From positions 1 to 49,877 of the forward strand of contig CAJWEI010000017.1 in the NCBI GenBank assembly GCA_913031285.1: a stretch of DNA of 49,877 bases. Direction: 5' to 3'. Shown in pieces: positions 1 through 9,985 of the stretch (within the stretch, counting starts at the first letter, position 1; the number at the start of each line of letters is the position of its first letter). Below the pieces are notes generated by a model, which saw only the letters and a list, made by a program, of their open reading frames with translations, made no database searches and was not told where the DNA came from. The stretch comes from an uncultured Alphaproteobacteria bacterium (GTDB taxonomy: Bacteria > Pseudomonadota > Alphaproteobacteria > Rhodobacterales > Rhodobacteraceae). The translations under genes and the position numbers were made by a program.

Positions 1-31
1 GAAAAAAGCTGAACAGCACTCTGCGCGGGCC

Positions 32-367
32 TTAATTTTTTTCCATAGTGCATTGGAGTGGATGCTGGTGCCTGCGGGAAAAATCCATCACTTGCGACAC
101 TTTCGTTTCAGCAACCTCGTGGCTAAATATCCCTACCATGGCAAGGCCTTTTTTATGGACAGTAAGCATGATTTCAAAAGCCTGAGTAGGGTTCTTGCTG
201 AAAAATCGCTCGAGCACGAGAACGACAAACTCCATCGGTGTAAAGTCATCGTTCAAAAGCATCACTTTATAAAGGGGCGGACGTTTGGTTTTAGGCCGCG
301 TCTCTACTACGACCTCCTGAGACGGATCATCACCCACTGCTGACATAAAAATCTTAACGCCCGACAT
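32..367 (-). CDS. clpS: ATP-dependent Clp protease adaptor ClpS
   Basis: ClpS is the small adaptor that binds the N-terminal domain of ClpA and delivers N-degron substrates to the ClpAP protease in the cytoplasm. The 111-residue product has the usual layout: a flexible charged tail of about 30 residues (rich in T, K, R and P) and then the folded core beginning [20 protein letters not shown], whose LLNDD-TPMEFV stretch is the family hallmark, followed by an HKKG segment and a C-terminal CTMEKN. The chosen start has a GGTGAG ribosome-binding site; an internal ATG seven codons later is possible. It is divergent from the carboxypeptidase gene at 733. The gene that would follow it on the minus strand lies outside the window, so linkage to clpA cannot be judged. 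Confidence 0.95.
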   Translation of the reverse strand: MSGVKIFMSAVGDDPSQEVVVETRPKTKRPPLYKVMLLNDDFTPMEFVVLVLERFFSKNPTQAFEIMLTVHKKGLAMVGIFSHEVAETKVSQVMDFSRRHQHPLQCTMEKN

Positions 368-732
368 AGCTCACCAACATTCAAAACCCTCTCTAATAAT
401 GACAGTATATAGAATGAGTCTAAGTGAAGAAAACCCCTTGAATCAAAGAATAGAAAATCATGCAGTAAAAGACGAGGTTTAATGTCATATTTTCAACAAT
501 TGTTTTCAAAAACATAAAAAGAACATGACCAAAAAATAAAGAACATGTCTTTTGTAACGCTCATTTTGTAGCCGTTTTAGAAACAAACCCAAAATATGCT
601 ATAAAAACTATCCTAAAGGTCAAAAAATGTTAAAAATTGAATACTTTATTATATTTATAAATTGTGTTACAACTATATTTAAAAATTAAATCGAGAAAAC
701 TCGGTAATTTGAGGCAGATAAGGAAAGTCTTC
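368..732. other. AT-rich intergenic region between divergent clpS and dacF-like gene
   Basis: This is a non-coding stretch of 365 nt that must hold the promoters of two divergent genes. It is strongly A+T-rich, especially 470-670. I see TTGAAT and TATAAA elements near 637-661, but their spacing (13 nt) is too short for a normal promoter, so no promoter is assigned. No RNA gene or repeat was recognised. Confidence 0.5.
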
Positions 733-2094
733 ATGAGCAGAAGGCAAAAAAAGCTCCGTAGGGTTTGGCTTTTTATCATCGCGACCATTTGGATGGTCAT
801 AATTCTCCCGCTGAGTGCGCTTTCGGCGCCGTACGCCGCGTTGGTCATAGATGCAAGAACTGGGAAAACACTGCACTCTGAGAATGCAGATATGAGGTTG
901 CACCCAGCTTCCTTAACTAAAATGATGACGCTATATGTCGTTTTTGAAGCGATTGAAAATGGCGAAATATCAGCTAACAAAATGATAAAAATTTCACGGA
1001 AAGCAGCATCCGAACCACCAAGCAAGCTGGGCCTTAGAGCCGGCCAAAAGATTCGGCTGCGCTATCTCATACGTGCAGCCGCAGTAAAGTCAGCAAATGA
1101 CGCAGCAACAGCTCTTGGCGAAGCTATCGAAGGCTCGGAAGCTGCTTTTGCGCGCCGGATGAATAGAACGGCCAAAGCACTCGGTATGACGCGAACGACC
1201 TTCAAAAATGCGCACGGTCTTACGGAAAATGGTCATAAGTCGACTGCACGGGATATGACAACACTGGGTCGTCACCTATTTTATGATTTTCCAGGCTACT
1301 ATCATCTTTTCAAACGTCAGAGCATCAATGCTGGGATGAAATCTGTTCGTAATACTAACCGCCGCCTTTTACAAAATTATTCAGGTGCTGACGGAATAAA
1401 AACGGGCTATACGAATGCTGCTGGCTTTAATTTGGTCGCCTCTGCACAACGAGGCAACGAACGTATTATTGCAACAGTGTTTGGAGGCCGTTCAACCTCA
1501 ACCCGCAATGCACAAGTGAAAAAGCTTCTAACTCTAGGGTTTAAGAAAGCACCTTCCAACATACGCACGACAAAGCCGAAAAAGCCAAATTATGCTAATA
1601 TAGATGGGGTGGGTAGGATTGTGCGTCTAAAAACTGCTGTCAGCAAAAGTCTCAGACCACAAGCTAGACCCGGATCCTTTTCAAGCTCGCTATTTTTGGC
1701 TTCAGACAATCTAAAAAGTGGGATCTCACATGCCCTGACGCTTGCGCATGCCACTGATAAGGGTTCCTCCGTCAACATCCCAATGACCGGACTTTTAAGC
1801 ATTCTACAAAGTGCGCCTGCAGTACCAGAGATTGTAACGCGTCTATCGACATCTGGTGGGCGGGACTGGGCGATTAATGTGGGTCGCTTCTCAAGCCGGT
1901 ATGCGGCTGAAAAAATGCTTTTGAAGACCGCTTTAGCTGAAATAGACACATTAGAAGGATCGTTGCGCAAAGTCGTGAAAAGCAAGCTTGGATTTGAGGC
2001 GAATTTTGTTGGGCTGAACGAAGCGGCGGCTGACCGCGCCTGCAGGCGTCTCAAGGTGAGAAATGTAAACTGCAATATTTTGGGACCAACCTAA
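733..2094 (+). CDS. D-alanyl-D-alanine carboxypeptidase (PBP5/DacF family) with SPOR domain
   Basis: This is a periplasmic serine D,D-carboxypeptidase that trims pentapeptides in peptidoglycan. The ATG at 733 is chosen because AAGGAAAG lies 6-12 nt before it; the frame is open further upstream. In the 453-residue product residues 11-33 form a hydrophobic signal sequence. The three catalytic motifs are present: SLTK (Ser60, Lys63), SAN (120-122) and KTG (223-225, in GIKTGYT). The last ~75 residues (from DWAINVGRFSSRYAAEKML) look like a SPOR domain, which binds denuded glycan strands at the septum. PBP5 proteins of enterobacteria end instead in an amphipathic membrane anchor; a SPOR tail is common in alphaproteobacterial versions. 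It is a single gene, convergent with the yej operon. Confidence 0.92.
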   Translation: MSRRQKKLRRVWLFIIATIWMVIILPLSALSAPYAALVIDARTGKTLHSENADMRLHPASLTKMMTLYVVFEAIENGEISANKMIKISRKAASEPPSKLGLRAGQKIRLRYLIRAAAVKSANDAATALGEAIEGSEAAFARRMNRTAKALGMTRTTFKNAHGLTENGHKSTARDMTTLGRHLFYDFPGYYHLFKRQSINAGMKSVRNTNRRLLQNYSGADGIKTGYTNAAGFNLVASAQRGNERIIATVFGGRSTSTRNAQVKKLLTLGFKKAPSNIRTTKPKKPNYANIDGVGRIVRLKTAVSKSLRPQARPGSFSSSLFLASDNLKSGISHALTLAHATDKGSSVNIPMTGLLSILQSAPAVPEIVTRLSTSGGRDWAINVGRFSSRYAAEKMLLKTALAEIDTLEGSLRKVVKSKLGFEANFVGLNEAAADRACRRLKVRNVNCNILGPT

Positions 2095-2154
2095 ACAACG
2101 CGCAGCCGCGCAATACCTGACTAAGTGTGATTTGCCTTCTGCCAGCGCTTTTGC

Positions 2155-3750
2155 TTAGCCGCTTGGTGCGCTTAAAGTAGCCAGCATAAGTTTTTTACTG
2201 TAATTACTTTTCGGTGCGTCAAAGATTTTATCGGCCGCCCCTTGCTCGACAACATCACCATCCTTCATAACCAAAACATAATGCGACATAGCCCGTACAA
2301 CTTTAAGATCATGACTGATAAAAAGATAAGCCAACCCATATTTTTTTTGCAACTCACGCAGTAAGTCTACGATCTGTACTTGAACCGTCATATCCAATGC
2401 TGATGTTGGCTCGTCCAACACCACAAGCTTAGGGCGCAATACCATTGCTCTCGCAATAGCAATTCTTTGTCGCTGACCACCAGAAAATTCATGCGGATAA
2501 CGATGCATCAAGTCAGGATCCAGCCCAACTTCGATCATCATCTGCCGAACCAGTTCTTCAAACGAGTGACCACTTGGAGCACCATGCACTTCTAGGCCCT
2601 CTTCGATGATCTGTGCGCAGGTCATGCGTGGTGATAGCGATCCGTATGGGTCTTGAAAAACAATCTGCATATCTTGGCGCAAAGCACGCAGTTCCCGTGT
2701 CTTCAGGCTCCTTAAGTTCTTGCCTTTAAAAGCTATGTCTCCTCTTGAAGCAATCAAACCCATGATGGCCATCGCGAAAGTAGATTTTCCTGAACCACTC
2801 TCACCAACAATACCGATTGTTTCGCCTGCTCTAATAATGAGAGAGGCATTATTCACAGCCTTCACATTACCGACTGTTCTTTTCAAAAATCCTTTCTGGA
2901 TTGGAAACCAGATACGGACATTTTTTGTTTCAATAATAATGGGTGCATCTCTAGCAACCGGATCAGGAGCCCCGACAGAATGCGCGCTTAGAAGTTTCTG
3001 AGTGTAGGGATGCTGCGGATTTGCAAAAATATCTTGTGTTTGGCCCGTTTCAACAATGGTACCATTTTGCATCACACAAACCCGATCGGCAATTTGCCCC
3101 ACGATTCCAAGGTCATGAGTGATAAACAACATGCTCATGCCTTCGTTTCGCCGCAGATCAGCAAGCAAACTCAGAATTTGCGCCTGTATAGTCACATCAA
3201 GCGCCGTTGTAGGCTCGTCCGCGATTAAAAGCTTAGGCCCGTTTGCAAGCGCCATCGCAATCATAACGCGTTGCCGCTGACCACCCGACAGTTGGTGCGG
3301 ATAAGCACCCATCCGCTCCATCGCACTCGAAATTCCAACACGTTGCAAAAGATCAAGAACTCGTCGATCTGCTTCGGCGCCATACAAACCTTGATGCAAC
3401 TCGATGGATTCTAGCAACTGCTTTTTGATCGTATGTAGCGGGTTCAATGATGTCATAGGTTCCTGAAAAATAAAACTGACGTCATTGCCACGAATACTTT
3501 GCAAAAGCTCCCGAGAAGCACCAACCATTTGCTGATCTTCGTATGTTATAGAGCCTTCGATTTCAGCGCTTGTGCCAAGCAAAGACACCGTGCTTAGGGC
3601 CGTTACAGATTTTCCAGACCCACTTTCTCCCACAATTGCCAGAACCTCGCCTCGTCCCACTTCAAAACTGATCCCCTTGACCGCATCTATAACTTTACCG
3701 TCTTGAGCAAAGCGAATTTTTAAGTCTTGCACTTCAAGAACTGGCTTCAC
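2155..3750 (-). CDS. yejF: Peptide ABC transporter, duplicated ATP-binding subunit (YejF)
   Basis: This is the energy-coupling subunit of a Yej/Dpp-type oligopeptide importer. Its 531 residues hold two complete ABC ATPase modules. Module 1 has Walker A GESGSGKS (41-48), signature LSGGQ (154-158) and Walker B LLIADEP (174-180). Module 2 has Walker A GESGSGKS (316-323), signature FSGGQ (422-426) and Walker B LVVLDEP (442-448). Each module ends in the oligopeptide-transporter extension (HPYTQKLL and NYSKKLML). The start overlaps the end of the yejE-type gene by 4 nt (ATGA), so the two are probably translationally coupled. It is the last gene of the operon. YejABEF takes up microcin C and peptides in E. 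coli; the substrate here is not shown by sequence. Confidence 0.93.
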   Translation of the reverse strand: MKPVLEVQDLKIRFAQDGKVIDAVKGISFEVGRGEVLAIVGESGSGKSVTALSTVSLLGTSAEIEGSITYEDQQMVGASRELLQSIRGNDVSFIFQEPMTSLNPLHTIKKQLLESIELHQGLYGAEADRRVLDLLQRVGISSAMERMGAYPHQLSGGQRQRVMIAMALANGPKLLIADEPTTALDVTIQAQILSLLADLRRNEGMSMLFITHDLGIVGQIADRVCVMQNGTIVETGQTQDIFANPQHPYTQKLLSAHSVGAPDPVARDAPIIIETKNVRIWFPIQKGFLKRTVGNVKAVNNASLIIRAGETIGIVGESGSGKSTFAMAIMGLIASRGDIAFKGKNLRSLKTRELRALRQDMQIVFQDPYGSLSPRMTCAQIIEEGLEVHGAPSGHSFEELVRQMMIEVGLDPDLMHRYPHEFSGGQRQRIAIARAMVLRPKLVVLDEPTSALDMTVQVQIVDLLRELQKKYGLAYLFISHDLKVVRAMSHYVLVMKDGDVVEQGAADKIFDAPKSNYSKKLMLATLSAPSG

Positions 3751-4862
3751 TGAAAAGTCTTTCTCGGATCGAACGCATCCCGCACGCCTTCGAATATGAA
3801 TACCAGCAGTGCTAGCATTATAGCAAAAGTAAAAAATGCACTAAATCCAAGCCATGGCGCTTGTAAGTTCTGCTTTGCCTGCAGCGTCAATTCTCCCAAA
3901 GAAGGCGCTGACGAAGGAAGCCCAAAGCCTAGGAAATCCAAACTTGCCAAAGAACCAATCGTCCCTGTTACGATAAATGGAAGAAAGGTAAGGGTAGCGA
4001 CCATAGCATTGGGTAGCATATGTCGAAACATGATTTTCCAATTGCTTACACCAAGGGCGCGAGCGGCCCGCACGTATTCTAAGTTTCTAGCCCGCAGAAA
4101 TTCCGCACGAACCAATCCAACCAGACCAACCCAGCCAAACAGGACAGTCAGAAAGACTAAAAGCCAGAACCCACGCCCCAGTATAGCAAACATAATAATG
4201 ATCACGTAGAGCGATGGAATTCCGCCCCAAATCTCAATGAACCGCTGAAACAATAGATCGGTCAAGCCACCAAAGAAGCCCTGCACAGCCCCTGCCACAA
4301 TACCAATAAGACTTGAAAGCGTCGTAACAATAATTGTGAATATAATCGAAAGGCGAAATCCATATATGATCCGCGCCAAGACATCTCGCTTGGTATCATC
4401 TGTCCCCAGAAGATTTTGAGAATTAGGCGGCAGGGGTGCAGCTCCAGGACGTTCGACAGATGTATCATAAGAATAAGGAATAAGTGGCCATAACGACCAT
4501 CCCTTATAATAGCCCTCTTTCGTCTCATCAAAAAGACCTCTGTCTATTTGAAGGATCACTTTCTCCGGGCTATCGAAACAAATTTCTAATCCACCACTAC
4601 GGATCAAGCATTTCACAACAGGGTCATTGTAAACAGCCTCAGTCTTAAAATCACCGCCAAAGGTGGTCTCTGGATAAAAACTGAAAAGGGGCGTATAGAA
4701 TCCACCTCTATATTTGACAAAAAACGGTTTATCATTGGCGATGAACTCTGCGAAGAGCGACAAAACAAAAATTATTGAAAAAATTATCAAGGACCAAAAC
4801 GCACGTCGGTTTGCCCGAAAATTGCGCCATCTGCGCTGTCCGAGCGGTGAGAGATTGATCAT
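3747..4862 (-). CDS. yejE: Peptide ABC transporter permease (YejE)
   Basis: This is an inner-membrane permease of the oligopeptide importer, 371 residues. It has an N-terminal membrane segment (about 23-42), a long periplasmic stretch up to about residue 165 that is typical of YejE/OppC-type subunits, and then five hydrophobic segments. The cytoplasmic coupling loop that contacts the ATPase is clear at about 263-285, including [16 protein letters not shown] and HMLPNAM. It overlaps the next gene (ATPase) by 4 nt and the preceding permease gene by 4 nt, so the three form a tightly coupled unit. Nothing in the sequence is broken or unusual. Confidence 0.93.
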   Translation of the reverse strand: MINLSPLGQRRWRNFRANRRAFWSLIIFSIIFVLSLFAEFIANDKPFFVKYRGGFYTPLFSFYPETTFGGDFKTEAVYNDPVVKCLIRSGGLEICFDSPEKVILQIDRGLFDETKEGYYKGWSLWPLIPYSYDTSVERPGAAPLPPNSQNLLGTDDTKRDVLARIIYGFRLSIIFTIIVTTLSSLIGIVAGAVQGFFGGLTDLLFQRFIEIWGGIPSLYVIIIMFAILGRGFWLLVFLTVLFGWVGLVGLVRAEFLRARNLEYVRAARALGVSNWKIMFRHMLPNAMVATLTFLPFIVTGTIGSLASLDFLGFGLPSSAPSLGELTLQAKQNLQAPWLGFSAFFTFAIMLALLVFIFEGVRDAFDPRKTFQ

Positions 4863-5941
4863 CCGTCCCGCCTTTCAAAATCTATTCTAGGATCGACAAA
4901 TACATACATTAGGTCAGAAATGATACCAACGACAAGCCCCATCAGCCCAAAAACGAAAAGTGTTCCAAAGATTACAGGATAGTCGCGCGCTACGGCCGCC
5001 TCAAACCCCATGCGCCCCAAACCATCAAGAGAAAAGATCGTTTCGATGATCAAAGAGCTTCCAAAGAAAACACCAATGAAAACGCTAGGGAAGCCCGCAA
5101 TGACAATAAGCATCCCGTTGCGGAAGATATGGCCATAGAGCACCCGCCGGTCGCTTAATCCTTTGGCACGCGCTGTAGTTACATACTGTTTTTGAATTTC
5201 ATCGAGAAAACTATTCTTTGTCAAAAGAGTTAGTGTTGCAAATGCCGAAATCGTAGAAGCCAGAACAGGTAATGCAATGTGCCAGAAATAATCAACAATC
5301 TTACCACCATGTGAGAGTTGATCAAAGTTTTCAGACGTTAGCCCTCGAAGTGGAAAAATCTGATAATATGACCCTCCTGCGAACAGAACCAAAAGCAAAA
5401 TTGCGAATAAAAAAGCAGGAACCGCATAAGCAACTATGATGATAGAGCTAGTGATTGTGTCAAAACGCGTTCCATCCTGAACCGCCTTTCTAATGCCCAA
5501 TGGGATCGACACAATATAAGCAATGAGAGTGGACCAAAGCCCGAGCGATATTGAAACTGGCATTTTTTCAATTACTAGATCAAACACGCTTATGGACCTG
5601 AAATAACTTTCACCAAAGTCAAAGCGCATATAACTCCACATCATCAATATAAAACGCTCAACGGGTGGCCTATCAAATCCGAACTCTTTTTCAAGTTCGG
5701 CTATAAATTCTGGTGGCAAGCCACGTGCGCCAATGTAGTCTTCACTGGCTTCATTCGCGCCACCGGAATCGCCGCCAGAGCCAGCAAAACTTTCAAAGAC
5801 ATCGCCTTGGCCTTCTATATTGGCGATTATTTGCTCGATCGGACCGCCAGGAACAAACTGTACCATGGCAAAGTTTATTACTAAAATCCCAAACAACGTC
5901 GGAATGATAAGCAGCAATCTCCGCGCGATGTATGCGCCCAT
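4859..5941 (-). CDS. yejB: Peptide ABC transporter permease (YejB)
   Basis: This is the partner permease of the oligopeptide importer, 360 residues. Its N-terminus ([19 protein letters not shown]) is the standard first membrane helix of the OppB/DppB family. A periplasmic loop with an acidic, glycine- and serine-rich stretch (about 45-70) follows, then the conserved [13 protein letters not shown] segment and the transmembrane core. The coupling loop reads [20 protein letters not shown]. The gene lies 7 nt downstream of the binding-protein gene and overlaps the second permease by 4 nt. The long loop after helix 1 is a known feature of YejB compared with DppB. Confidence 0.93.
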   Translation of the reverse strand: MGAYIARRLLLIIPTLFGILVINFAMVQFVPGGPIEQIIANIEGQGDVFESFAGSGGDSGGANEASEDYIGARGLPPEFIAELEKEFGFDRPPVERFILMMWSYMRFDFGESYFRSISVFDLVIEKMPVSISLGLWSTLIAYIVSIPLGIRKAVQDGTRFDTITSSIIIVAYAVPAFLFAILLLVLFAGGSYYQIFPLRGLTSENFDQLSHGGKIVDYFWHIALPVLASTISAFATLTLLTKNSFLDEIQKQYVTTARAKGLSDRRVLYGHIFRNGMLIVIAGFPSVFIGVFFGSSLIIETIFSLDGLGRMGFEAAVARDYPVIFGTLFVFGLMGLVVGIISDLMYVFVDPRIDFERRDG

Positions 5942-5948
5942 ATTCTAT

Positions 5949-7853
5949 TTACCTCAGTATACCAGCAGCTTTCAAAGCATCAGCCTTTTCTGAATTATAC
6001 CACCAATAGTCCAACTGACCCAAGGCATAAGGTGCAATGATTTCAGGATGCTCATAGATATCCCAGTAGGCTACGCGATGCGTGGCATTATACCACTGTG
6101 GCACCCAAAATCGGTAGGCTCGTAGGGCGCGATCAAGCGCTCGAACACTTGTTTTCAATGTATCTTTCTCTGTGGCATTTACAACATGCTCAATAAGCGC
6201 ATCAATACCATCAGACTTAATCCCCATAGAATTAAAAACGGATTCGTCGGCCGTTTGAGATCCAAAATACTGCTTGAGGCTTGATCCCGGTTCCAAACTC
6301 ATTGGGAATTGGTCGGTTATGATATCGAAGTCAAAATTGCGCGTACGGTCAGTATATTGAGCTGGATCCACTCGATTATAAACAGCATCCAATCCCACAG
6401 CTTTCAGATTTTCGACAAACGGCAAAACAACTCGGTCAAAAGCAGGGCTGCGTTCGAGCAGCTCTATCTTGAGAGTTTCACCTTCAGCATTTCGCCGCAA
6501 ACCGTCTTCTCCAACGCTCCATCCCGCTTCATCCAGTAAGTCGGACGCTACCTTTAGGTTTTTACGATCAGCCGCCCTTTGCCCAGAGGAAACTGCCATA
6601 ACAGCGTTATCGGTTAAGATGCCATCAGGCAGCTTATCTGCAAGGGGTGCTAACAAAGCACGTTCCCCGTCAGTTGGTTTTCCCGTTGCGGCAAAATCGG
6701 AATTTTCCCAGAACGAATGAACCCGCGCGTATTGCCCGTAAAAAAGAGACTCGTTAGACCATTCAAAATTAAAAAGGTATCCTAACGCTTCCCTGACGCG
6801 GATATCTGCAAATTGAGGCCGCCTAAGGTTCATCGCAAAACTCTGGCCTGTGGCGATACCGCCATCAGGTAATATTTTTTTTATCACATGGCCATTATTT
6901 AGTGCAGGGAAGTCATATCCTGTCGCCCATGTTTTTGAAGAGTTTTCCAACTTAAAAGTGTAGGCCCCGGATTTGAATCCCTCAAAAGCGGCGTTTCCAT
7001 CTGCAAAATACTCATAGCGAATATAATTAAAGTTGTTGCGTCCTTGGTTTATAGCAAGGTTCTCTCCCCAGTAATCCGGATTACGTTTATATTTTACCCA
7101 CCTGTTGATCTCGTAAGTATCCAATAAATAGGGTCCAGATCCGATTGCTGGCTCCATTCTACTTTCTTCGAGACCAGCATCAGTTTTTTTGAACCAAGCC
7201 TGGGACATCACAGGAAGTCCACCAGGCAAAGATATCCTATCTCTTTCGGGTGAGCCGTCTACAAAATTATATTTAATTTTATGCGTTCCAAGAACTTCCG
7301 CACTCTCAACGATTTGTGCCAGTACAGCTCTGTAACTTGGCAATCCTTCATTCAGAAATAGTTCATAAGTGAATTTGGCGTCTTCTGCCGTCACAGCACT
7401 TCCGTCGGAAAAGCGCGCCTCTGGCCGAATATGGAAAACCACCCAAGAGAGGTCTTCTGGGTACTCGATACCACCAGCCAAAAGTCCATAAAGGCTACCA
7501 ATTTCATCTGCTGTCTCACTCATCAAGCTTTCGTAGGGAGCGGATGCCAGCGCCGCAGACCGCCCTTTACGTGAATACGGGTTCATGGAGTCAAATGTGC
7601 CAAAGGCCCATGCTGAAATCTCTCCACCCTTTGGAGCTTTCGGATTGACGTAGTCTAAATGTTTAAAGTCAGCGGGGTATTTCATACTGCCAAAGTAAGA
7701 ATAACCGTGGCTCTTGATCACGTTACTGTCTGCCTTCGCGAAGGCTGTGGATAGTAGCACCAAAACACTGGCCAGCACTGCGACGGAGATCATCAACGGA
7801 CGCCTATCGACCAAGGCTGTTTTACACGCGTTAAAAAATATTTTTGAATTCAT
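5949..7853 (-). CDS. yejA: Extracellular peptide-binding protein (YejA, SBP family 5)
   Basis: This is the periplasmic solute-binding protein that delivers peptides to the YejBEF importer. The ATG at 7853 is chosen because AAGGGAGA lies about 8-14 nt upstream; an in-frame ATG ten codons earlier has no comparable site. The 634-residue product has a charged N-region, a hydrophobic core (about 20-36) and an AFA-KA cleavage site near residue 39. The mature part begins with YSYFGSMKYPADF and GEISAWAFGTFDSMNPYSR, typical of YejA, and has the SBP_bac_5 features FSDGSAVTAEDAKFTYEL and GSGPYLL. It is the first gene of a four-gene minus-strand operon. Specificity for a particular peptide or compound cannot be read from the sequence. 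Confidence 0.93.
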   Translation of the reverse strand: MNSKIFFNACKTALVDRRPLMISVAVLASVLVLLSTAFAKADSNVIKSHGYSYFGSMKYPADFKHLDYVNPKAPKGGEISAWAFGTFDSMNPYSRKGRSAALASAPYESLMSETADEIGSLYGLLAGGIEYPEDLSWVVFHIRPEARFSDGSAVTAEDAKFTYELFLNEGLPSYRAVLAQIVESAEVLGTHKIKYNFVDGSPERDRISLPGGLPVMSQAWFKKTDAGLEESRMEPAIGSGPYLLDTYEINRWVKYKRNPDYWGENLAINQGRNNFNYIRYEYFADGNAAFEGFKSGAYTFKLENSSKTWATGYDFPALNNGHVIKKILPDGGIATGQSFAMNLRRPQFADIRVREALGYLFNFEWSNESLFYGQYARVHSFWENSDFAATGKPTDGERALLAPLADKLPDGILTDNAVMAVSSGQRAADRKNLKVASDLLDEAGWSVGEDGLRRNAEGETLKIELLERSPAFDRVVLPFVENLKAVGLDAVYNRVDPAQYTDRTRNFDFDIITDQFPMSLEPGSSLKQYFGSQTADESVFNSMGIKSDGIDALIEHVVNATEKDTLKTSVRALDRALRAYRFWVPQWYNATHRVAYWDIYEHPEIIAPYALGQLDYWWYNSEKADALKAAGILR

Positions 7854-8003
7854 GACTACGATCTCCCTTACCCGCATTTTCATTTATTGTAGGCTAAGAT
7901 GTTTATTTGCCCACGACCCAGTGATATGTCACAAAGCATTTACCAAAAAAAACGGGGTTTTAACAGCCACAGGTCACCAGCTTAGTAAAAGATACATTTT
8001 CGA

Positions 8004-8519
8004 TTATTCAATTGACTGTAGGTAGGCGATTACATTGGCTCTGTCTTGCGGTTTTTTCAGACCAGCAAATCCCATTTTGGTGCCCGGCGCATACGATTTT
8101 GGATTTTCCAGAAATCCATTTAGGTTTTCTACCGTCCAAACATCCGCAACGGCCACAAGAGCGCCAGAGTACCCGTAACCTTCCACTGCGCTGACGGTAC
8201 GATCAACAATACGATACAGGTGTGGACCCGTACCCTTGGCGCCATCCTCAACTTTATGGCAGGCTTTACACTTTCCAAAAACCTTCGATCCCTTTCCCAA
8301 GTCCGCATCAATCAATAGCTGCGCGAAATCCACGGCTGGTTCGTTAGCTTCAACCTCTGGCTCTTCATCAACAACTATCTCATAGCCAGACGCATGTTTT
8401 TCACCATGGCCATCACCCGCATGATAAAGCTCTTCTGCCACCCAATTTCCCAAAAGAAATACTAGCAAAGACCCGCAAAAACCACCAGTAATTTTGGTGA
8501 GCGTCATAGTGTCAAGCAT
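8004..8519 (-). CDS. Membrane-anchored cytochrome c (c552/CycM type)
   Basis: This is a class I c-type cytochrome held in the inner membrane, with its haem domain in the periplasm, which probably carries electrons between the bc1 complex and a terminal oxidase. The ATG at 8519 is preferred over one eight codons upstream because GGAGATC lies 8 nt before it. In the 171-residue product residues 11-30 form an uncleaved anchor, residues 31-65 an acidic, glutamate-rich linker, then CKACH (84-88) binds haem covalently and Met149 (GTKMGFAG) is the likely sixth ligand. The architecture matches cytochrome c552/CycM of Paracoccus and Rhodobacter. It stands alone, divergent from pheA. Confidence 0.88.
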   Translation of the reverse strand: MLDTMTLTKITGGFCGSLLVFLLGNWVAEELYHAGDGHGEKHASGYEIVVDEEPEVEANEPAVDFAQLLIDADLGKGSKVFGKCKACHKVEDGAKGTGPHLYRIVDRTVSAVEGYGYSGALVAVADVWTVENLNGFLENPKSYAPGTKMGFAGLKKPQDRANVIAYLQSIE

Positions 8520-8630
8520 TGCCCGATCTCCAGTTTTATTCAATTAGAAGCTATCTACTCGCTTCTGCTTAGATTATGCAAGGTGTAGAAGACGCGACCA
8601 AACGACCAAATATTAAAAAAAGAGAGTAAC

Positions 8631-9464
8631 ATGACCAACCGTATCGCATTTCAGGGCGCTTTGGGCGCTTATTCTGAAGAAGCCTGCCGTGCAGCGCGTC
8701 CCAATATGACGCCTCATCCATGTAGTACTTTCGAAGATATGATCGGTGCAGTGCGAAGTAACGAAGCCGACTTGGCCATGGTTCCCGTTGAAAATTCAAC
8801 CTACGGTCGAGTGGCGGATATCCATCGTTTGCTGCCCGACTCCGGATTGCATATTGTGGACGAAGCTTTCATCCGTGTCCGCATTAGCTTGATGGCCCTT
8901 CCAAAGGCAAAACTCCAGGATATCAAGAAAGTACGCGCCCACATGGTGCTTTTACCGCAAGCGCGTAGCTTTCTTGAAACGCATGGTATAGAACCTATTG
9001 CCGCCGCCGACAGCGCAGGAGCCGCATCCAAATTGGCAGAAACACAAGACTTGACTTGTGGCGTTCTGGCCAGTCAATTGGCCGCAGAAACTTATGGATT
9101 GAACATTCTAGCAAGCAATATTGAGGATCACGGTCACAATACGACACGTTTTCTTATTATGTCACGAAAGCCTGATCTGACAAAACGTGGGACAAACAAA
9201 ATGATGACTACTTTTGTTTTCCAAGTGCGCAATATTCCTGCAGCTCTTTACAAAGCGATGGGCGGATTTGCCACCAATGGGGTGAATATGCTCAAACTTG
9301 AAAGTTACATGCTTGGTGGATCATTTACGGCAACTCAGTTTTATGCTGACGTAGAAGGCCATCCAGACGACGCAAATGTGCGACGTGCTCTCGAGGAACT
9401 CGACTATTTCTCCACTGACATAAAAATTCTCGGCGTTTATCCTGCCCATCCACACCGACCATAA
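8631..9464 (+). CDS. pheA: Prephenate dehydratase
   Basis: This enzyme converts prephenate to phenylpyruvate, the committed step to phenylalanine. The 277-residue protein is the monofunctional form without chorismate mutase. The N-terminal catalytic domain begins IAFQGALGAYSEEA and contains VPVENSTYGR (about 51-60) and the TRF motif (172-174, in HNTTRFLIM), whose threonine is essential for catalysis. A C-terminal ACT domain (about 195-272) with the phenylalanine-binding ESYM segment (224-227) gives feedback inhibition. A purine-rich AAAGAGAG sequence precedes the ATG. It is a single gene, divergent from the cytochrome c gene and convergent with nudC. Confidence 0.95.
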   Translation: MTNRIAFQGALGAYSEEACRAARPNMTPHPCSTFEDMIGAVRSNEADLAMVPVENSTYGRVADIHRLLPDSGLHIVDEAFIRVRISLMALPKAKLQDIKKVRAHMVLLPQARSFLETHGIEPIAAADSAGAASKLAETQDLTCGVLASQLAAETYGLNILASNIEDHGHNTTRFLIMSRKPDLTKRGTNKMMTTFVFQVRNIPAALYKAMGGFATNGVNMLKLESYMLGGSFTATQFYADVEGHPDDANVRRALEELDYFSTDIKILGVYPAHPHRP

Positions 9465-9985
9465 TTAGATCAAAAACATCTAACGATCTATCTTAATCAG
9501 CTTAGGTCTAAGTTTTGCAAAGTATCTGCCAAACTAAATTGGAACTGTACGCTGAATCTAAAACAGCCCAGTTTCATTTACTGAACGCTCAGGCGCACCG
9601 TGACCAACTTAATTTAATGGATATAAGTGCCCTGAGTGTGGATCTCTGAAAGCAATAAAACAAATAATTCCACTTAAAAAAATCTTGTTCATCGACTTGC
9701 GTCCAAGGTTACATGACATCGCAGTGCCTTTACCAAATTCTCTGGACCCAATAAGCGCCGAGGGCTGGCCTTCCCTCAATTTACATAAGCTGCTCCAACG
9801 TAAGCCACATGCTGCGCTTATCGACGCCTGTATTCCGATAAATGCGCTGCCCCAAATTGTTTGGCGCTCGTTCCGCCCAAAATAAGAAAATCTATTCGAG
9901 CAAAAAAGCCTGTGCAATCTACTCAGCTCGAGTTAAAAGAAAATTTTATCAAATGCCGCTCGAAAATATTAACTCTTTGAATTCT
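9465..9985. other. Non-coding gap between pheA and nudC with a weak zinc-ribbon-like open frame
   Basis: No gene can be supported here. On the plus strand a frame runs from the stop at 9610-9612 to 9885 without a good start codon; it begins YKCPECGSLKAIKQ, which has the look of half a zinc ribbon, and continues for about 80 codons without any motif I recognise. It may be the remnant of a lost gene or chance. No terminator with a T tract was found between the two convergent genes. Confidence 0.3.

Noticed and set aside
53-343. Open frame on the plus strand antisense to clpS
   Set aside because: It is a shadow of the clpS frame with no start site, composition or similarity of its own.
637-661. 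TTGAAT and TATAAA boxes upstream of the carboxypeptidase gene as a promoter
   Set aside because: Spacing is 13 nt instead of 16-18, and the region is so AT-rich that such boxes are common.
2155-7853. Yej importer as part of a microcin or antibiotic gene cluster
   Set aside because: Yej importers are common housekeeping peptide transporters in Rhodobacteraceae, and no peptide-antibiotic biosynthesis or immunity gene is nearby.
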